DNA of 8,546 nucleotides, from assembly GCA_039933635.1 (NCBI GenBank), contig JBDTNQ010000146.1:1-8546 (forward strand), written 5' to 3'. This DNA comes from JBDTNQ01 sp039933635. Its GTDB lineage: Bacteria; Acidobacteriota; Vicinamibacteria; Vicinamibacterales; SCN-69-37. Within the stretch, counting starts at the first letter, position 1, and each line of letters opens with the position of its first letter. Shown here in pieces: positions 6,978 through 8,546 of this stretch. Position numbers and translations under genes: made by a program. The notes beneath the pieces were generated by a model. It was not told the DNA's origin and ran no database searches. It saw only the letters and a program-made list of their open reading frames with translations.

Positions 6978-7110
6978 ACGGCGCGCGCGCTCGGGGCGCC
7001 AGCGCGGTCAGCTTCGTGCGGATCTGCGCATCGGCATGGTGCTCGCGCTCGGCGACGATGAGGGCCAGGCGCCTGCTGCTTGTTCGGCCGGCCCCGGTAC
7101 TGCTAAGTTC

Positions 7111-7116
7111 TATAGT
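7111..7116 (+). promoter_or_regulatory. Candidate -10 box for tRNA-Gln
   Basis: TATAGT lies 20 bases before the mature tRNA 5' end, as expected for a short leader. No good -35 was found at 16-18 bases spacing, so the call is tentative. Confidence 0.35.
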
Positions 7117-7135
7117 TCTTACCTCGGCTCCTTGC

Positions 7136-7209
7136 TGGGACGTCGTTCAACGGTAGGACACCTGCCTCTGGAGCAGGTTATTGGGGTTCGAATCCCTGCG
7201 TCCCAGCCA
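7136..7209 (+). tRNA. tRNA-Gln (anticodon CUG), CCA encoded
   Basis: A 74-base cloverleaf. The acceptor stem is TGGGACG (7136-7142) with CGTCCCA (7199-7205), discriminator G and encoded CCA (7207-7209). The D stem is GTTC/GGAC. The anticodon stem CCTGC/GCAGG encloses loop CTCTGGA, giving anticodon CTG, which reads CAG glutamine codons. The T arm has loop TTCGAAT with a stem containing two G-T pairs at its base. The 5' UGGG acceptor start and short variable loop fit bacterial tRNA-Gln. It is the only plus-strand gene here, divergent from the peptidase and convergent with the propeller gene. Confidence 0.95.
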
Positions 7210-7238
7210 ATCTCACTCGCATCCGCTCGTTCGATGTG

Positions 7239-7275
7239 GCTGGGACGTCGTTTCAGCCGATCCGGTTCGAATCCC
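7239..7275 (+). pseudogene. Decayed tRNA-Gln remnant
   Basis: GCTGGGACGTCGTT (7239-7252) repeats bases 7135-7148 of the intact tRNA region exactly. GGTTCGAATCCC (7264-7275) repeats its T arm (7185-7196). The 36 bases between them in the intact gene, holding the D-loop end and anticodon arm, are reduced to 11 here, and no 3' acceptor strand follows. It is a tRNA duplicate with an internal deletion, or the scar of an element that used the tRNA as attachment site. It cannot make a functional tRNA. Confidence 0.7.
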
Positions 7276-7295
7276 GAACACTTTCGCCGGCCAAG

Positions 7296-7628
7296 TCATT
7301 TCTTGGGCAGGTCTGCCTGTCGAGAGAACCACCCGGCGCTTGGTGTTGACTCCCAGAATCGTCTCGTGGAGGGGACGTAGCTGGCCATCCGTCCGGTTCG
7401 TGGTGCCGGCGCAAAAACCTGAAAACGCCAGTTCAGAACATCAGCCACGTAGATCGTTCGATCAGGACCAACCGCGAGAAAATGTGCCCAGGCCAACTGT
7501 CCTGGGCCGTGGCCTGGGGCGCCAAGCCCGCCCAGAATCCGTCCCTCCCGATCGAGCTCGATGATCCGGTCGTAGCCGCCGTCTGCCATCCAGACGTGTT
7601 GATCCGGCGTGATGAACAGGCCGTATGG
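7296..7628 (-). pseudogene. C-terminal part of NHL/PAL-like propeller protein, beyond an in-frame stop
   Basis: This reads in the same frame directly after the TAA at 7629-7631, starting PYGLFITPDQ and ending at a TGA (7296-7298). It continues the propeller (MADGGYDRIIELD, GPDRTIYVADVLNWR) and, in full-length numbering, holds H278 in LAWAHF, the predicted third zinc ligand of a PAL-type fold. An internal ATG at 7589 could allow separate initiation of a 97-residue piece, but no ribosome site supports this. After the last blade a 30-odd residue tail extends to the stop; I cannot tell whether it is native. Sequence between the stop and ATG 7589 still reads as good propeller protein, so the mutation is recent or a sequencing error. 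Confidence 0.7.
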
Positions 7629-8315
7629 TTACCCGACACCCTTCCACTGGTTCAGGAACTTGCCGTCGGCATCGAATACTTGAATCCTCTGGTTTTCGCG
7701 ATCGCCGACGAGAACGCGACCCTGATCGTCCACGACAATACTGTGCGGCAAGTTGAACTCACCAGGCTCACTACCGAAGCGTCCCCATGCCTTGATGAAG
7801 TTCCCGTCTCGATCGAACTTGACGACGCGCGAGTTGCCGTAGCCGTCTGCGACATAGATTTCGCCGGCCCTGCCGAACGCGACGTCCGCTGGCTTGTTCA
7901 AGAGCCAATCTGCCTCGGCGCCCCAATCCTTGCGCCCGAGAACAAGGAGAACGCGACCCGATGGACTCAACTTAAGGACGACATGATTGCCATCGTCAGT
8001 CGTCCAGATGTTGTCTTCGGCGTCGATGCGCAGGCCGTGTGGGTGATCGAACAGCGACTCGCCGATGCTCCGGAGGAATTTCCCATGCTCATCGAACTCG
8101 GCCAGCATCGGATGCGCGCGCTGAAACAGGAAGATGTGGCCTTTCGAATTCAGTGCCACTCCAGACGTTTCCCCGTACTGGACCGGCGATGGGTAGGTGA
8201 AGGAATCGGGTACGAGTCGGTAACCCAGTTCAGGCACTGGGAGAAAAGCGACCGTCCTCGGGGCTTGCGGCGCTGCTCCAACGGTCAGGAACAGAACGAT
8301 CGGCAACAGGCGCAC
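7629..8315 (-). CDS. NHL-repeat beta-propeller, PAL-like (peptidyl-hydroxyglycine amidating lyase family), interrupted N-terminal part
   Basis: 228 residues from a GTG at 8315; the frame closes upstream at a TGA near 8370 with no ATG between. A short signal peptide (about 1-16) suggests export. Propeller blades lie at about 46-86, 89-128, 138-178 and 186-226, with NHL-type phrases such as IYVADGYGNSRV and VGDRENQRIQVFD. HPHG (H91/H93) and LPHS (H191) match two of the zinc-histidine positions of peptidyl-alpha-hydroxyglycine alpha-amidating lyase; the third lies in the part beyond the TAA at 7629-7631. Intact length would be about 339 residues. Bacterial relatives of this propeller are common, but their substrates are not established, so the enzyme name is a family label only. 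As written, the product lacks about two blades and should not be active. Confidence 0.8.
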   Translation of the reverse strand: MRLLPIVLFLTVGAAPQAPRTVAFLPVPELGYRLVPDSFTYPSPVQYGETSGVALNSKGHIFLFQRAHPMLAEFDEHGKFLRSIGESLFDHPHGLRIDAEDNIWTTDDGNHVVLKLSPSGRVLLVLGRKDWGAEADWLLNKPADVAFGRAGEIYVADGYGNSRVVKFDRDGNFIKAWGRFGSEPGEFNLPHSIVVDDQGRVLVGDRENQRIQVFDADGKFLNQWKGVG

Positions 8316-8546
8316 TTGCGCAATCGAAAGCCGTATCAGGCGAGCGGGAACTCGATCGCTCGTCTCGAGTCAGCCGTAGATTCAAGTGTTTCCTGCCTCG
8401 ATCGACGCGGCGAGATGAATTGGCGCTATTCAGCAAATCAGCTAAACACTGTGGCAGGGTCGAGCGGACCTACGTGTCCGCCGTGGGGCGGTTACCAGAA
8501 TTGAGCGGCCAGTATCCGCGGTGGCCCGGGAGTCCCATCGATGATT
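8316..8546. other. Right-end region with no recognisable gene
   Basis: Upstream of the propeller gene I see no supported coding region or RNA. One small palindrome is present: GCGGAC/GTCCGC with a 6-base loop (8464-8481), which may be a REP-type hairpin. The gene's promoter should lie here, but no clear -35/-10 pair stands out. Confidence 0.5.

Noticed and set aside
6978..7110. Possible gene fragment on either strand between the peptidase and the tRNA
   Set aside because: Frames are open by high GC, but no start, ribosome site or recognisable motif was found.
7629..7631. Stop-codon recoding (selenocysteine or pyrrolysine)
   Set aside because: The codon is TAA, not TGA or TAG, and no recoding hairpin was seen; mutation or error is simpler.
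7482..8504. 340-residue plus-strand frame
   Set aside because: Antisense to the propeller gene, which carries clear NHL repeats.

Overview
The window is GC-rich. All of its protein genes read on the minus strand, so they are described right to left; a single tRNA gene reads on the plus strand. GC content, heme load and gene style suggest an environmental bacterium doing respiratory or extracellular electron transfer. An Acidobacteriota (Vicinamibacteria-like) source is my best guess, but the sequence does not prove it.

The centre of the window (about 5450 down to 1, open at the left edge) is a tight four-gene operon for electron transfer. It encodes: (1) a membrane-attached FAD/NAD(P)H reductase with a C-terminal plant-type 2Fe-2S domain; (2) a five-helix membrane protein with two histidine pairs placed to hold two b-hemes; (3) a secreted 24-heme cytochrome c; and (4) a second secreted cytochrome with 15 CXXCH motifs in the 400 residues visible, continuing past the window edge. 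The junctions are a 1-base overlap (TGATG), a 13-base gap and a 4-base overlap (ATGA), which points to co-translation. The natural reading is NAD(P)H -> FAD -> 2Fe-2S -> two b-hemes across the membrane -> a periplasmic or extracellular multiheme wire. Both cytochromes are built from triheme modules of about 65-90 residues. Most modules contain three extra conserved histidines, matching bis-His ligation of all three hemes. The fourth gene is the least obvious: its long plus-strand antisense reading frame is a shadow.

Right of the operon (5451-5675) is a short intergenic region with two hairpins. It is followed by an exported M20-family metallopeptidase (5676-6977) with all expected metal ligands. 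A plus-strand tRNA-Gln(CUG) lies at 7136-7209, and about 100 bases downstream is a decayed, internally deleted copy of it. The right end (7296-8315) encodes an NHL beta-propeller protein resembling peptidyl-alpha-hydroxyglycine alpha-amidating lyase. An in-frame TAA splits it and removes the predicted third zinc ligand. The last 231 bases (8316-8546) contain no recognisable gene, only a small palindrome.

The peptidase, tRNA and propeller protein have no evident functional link to the cytochrome operon.
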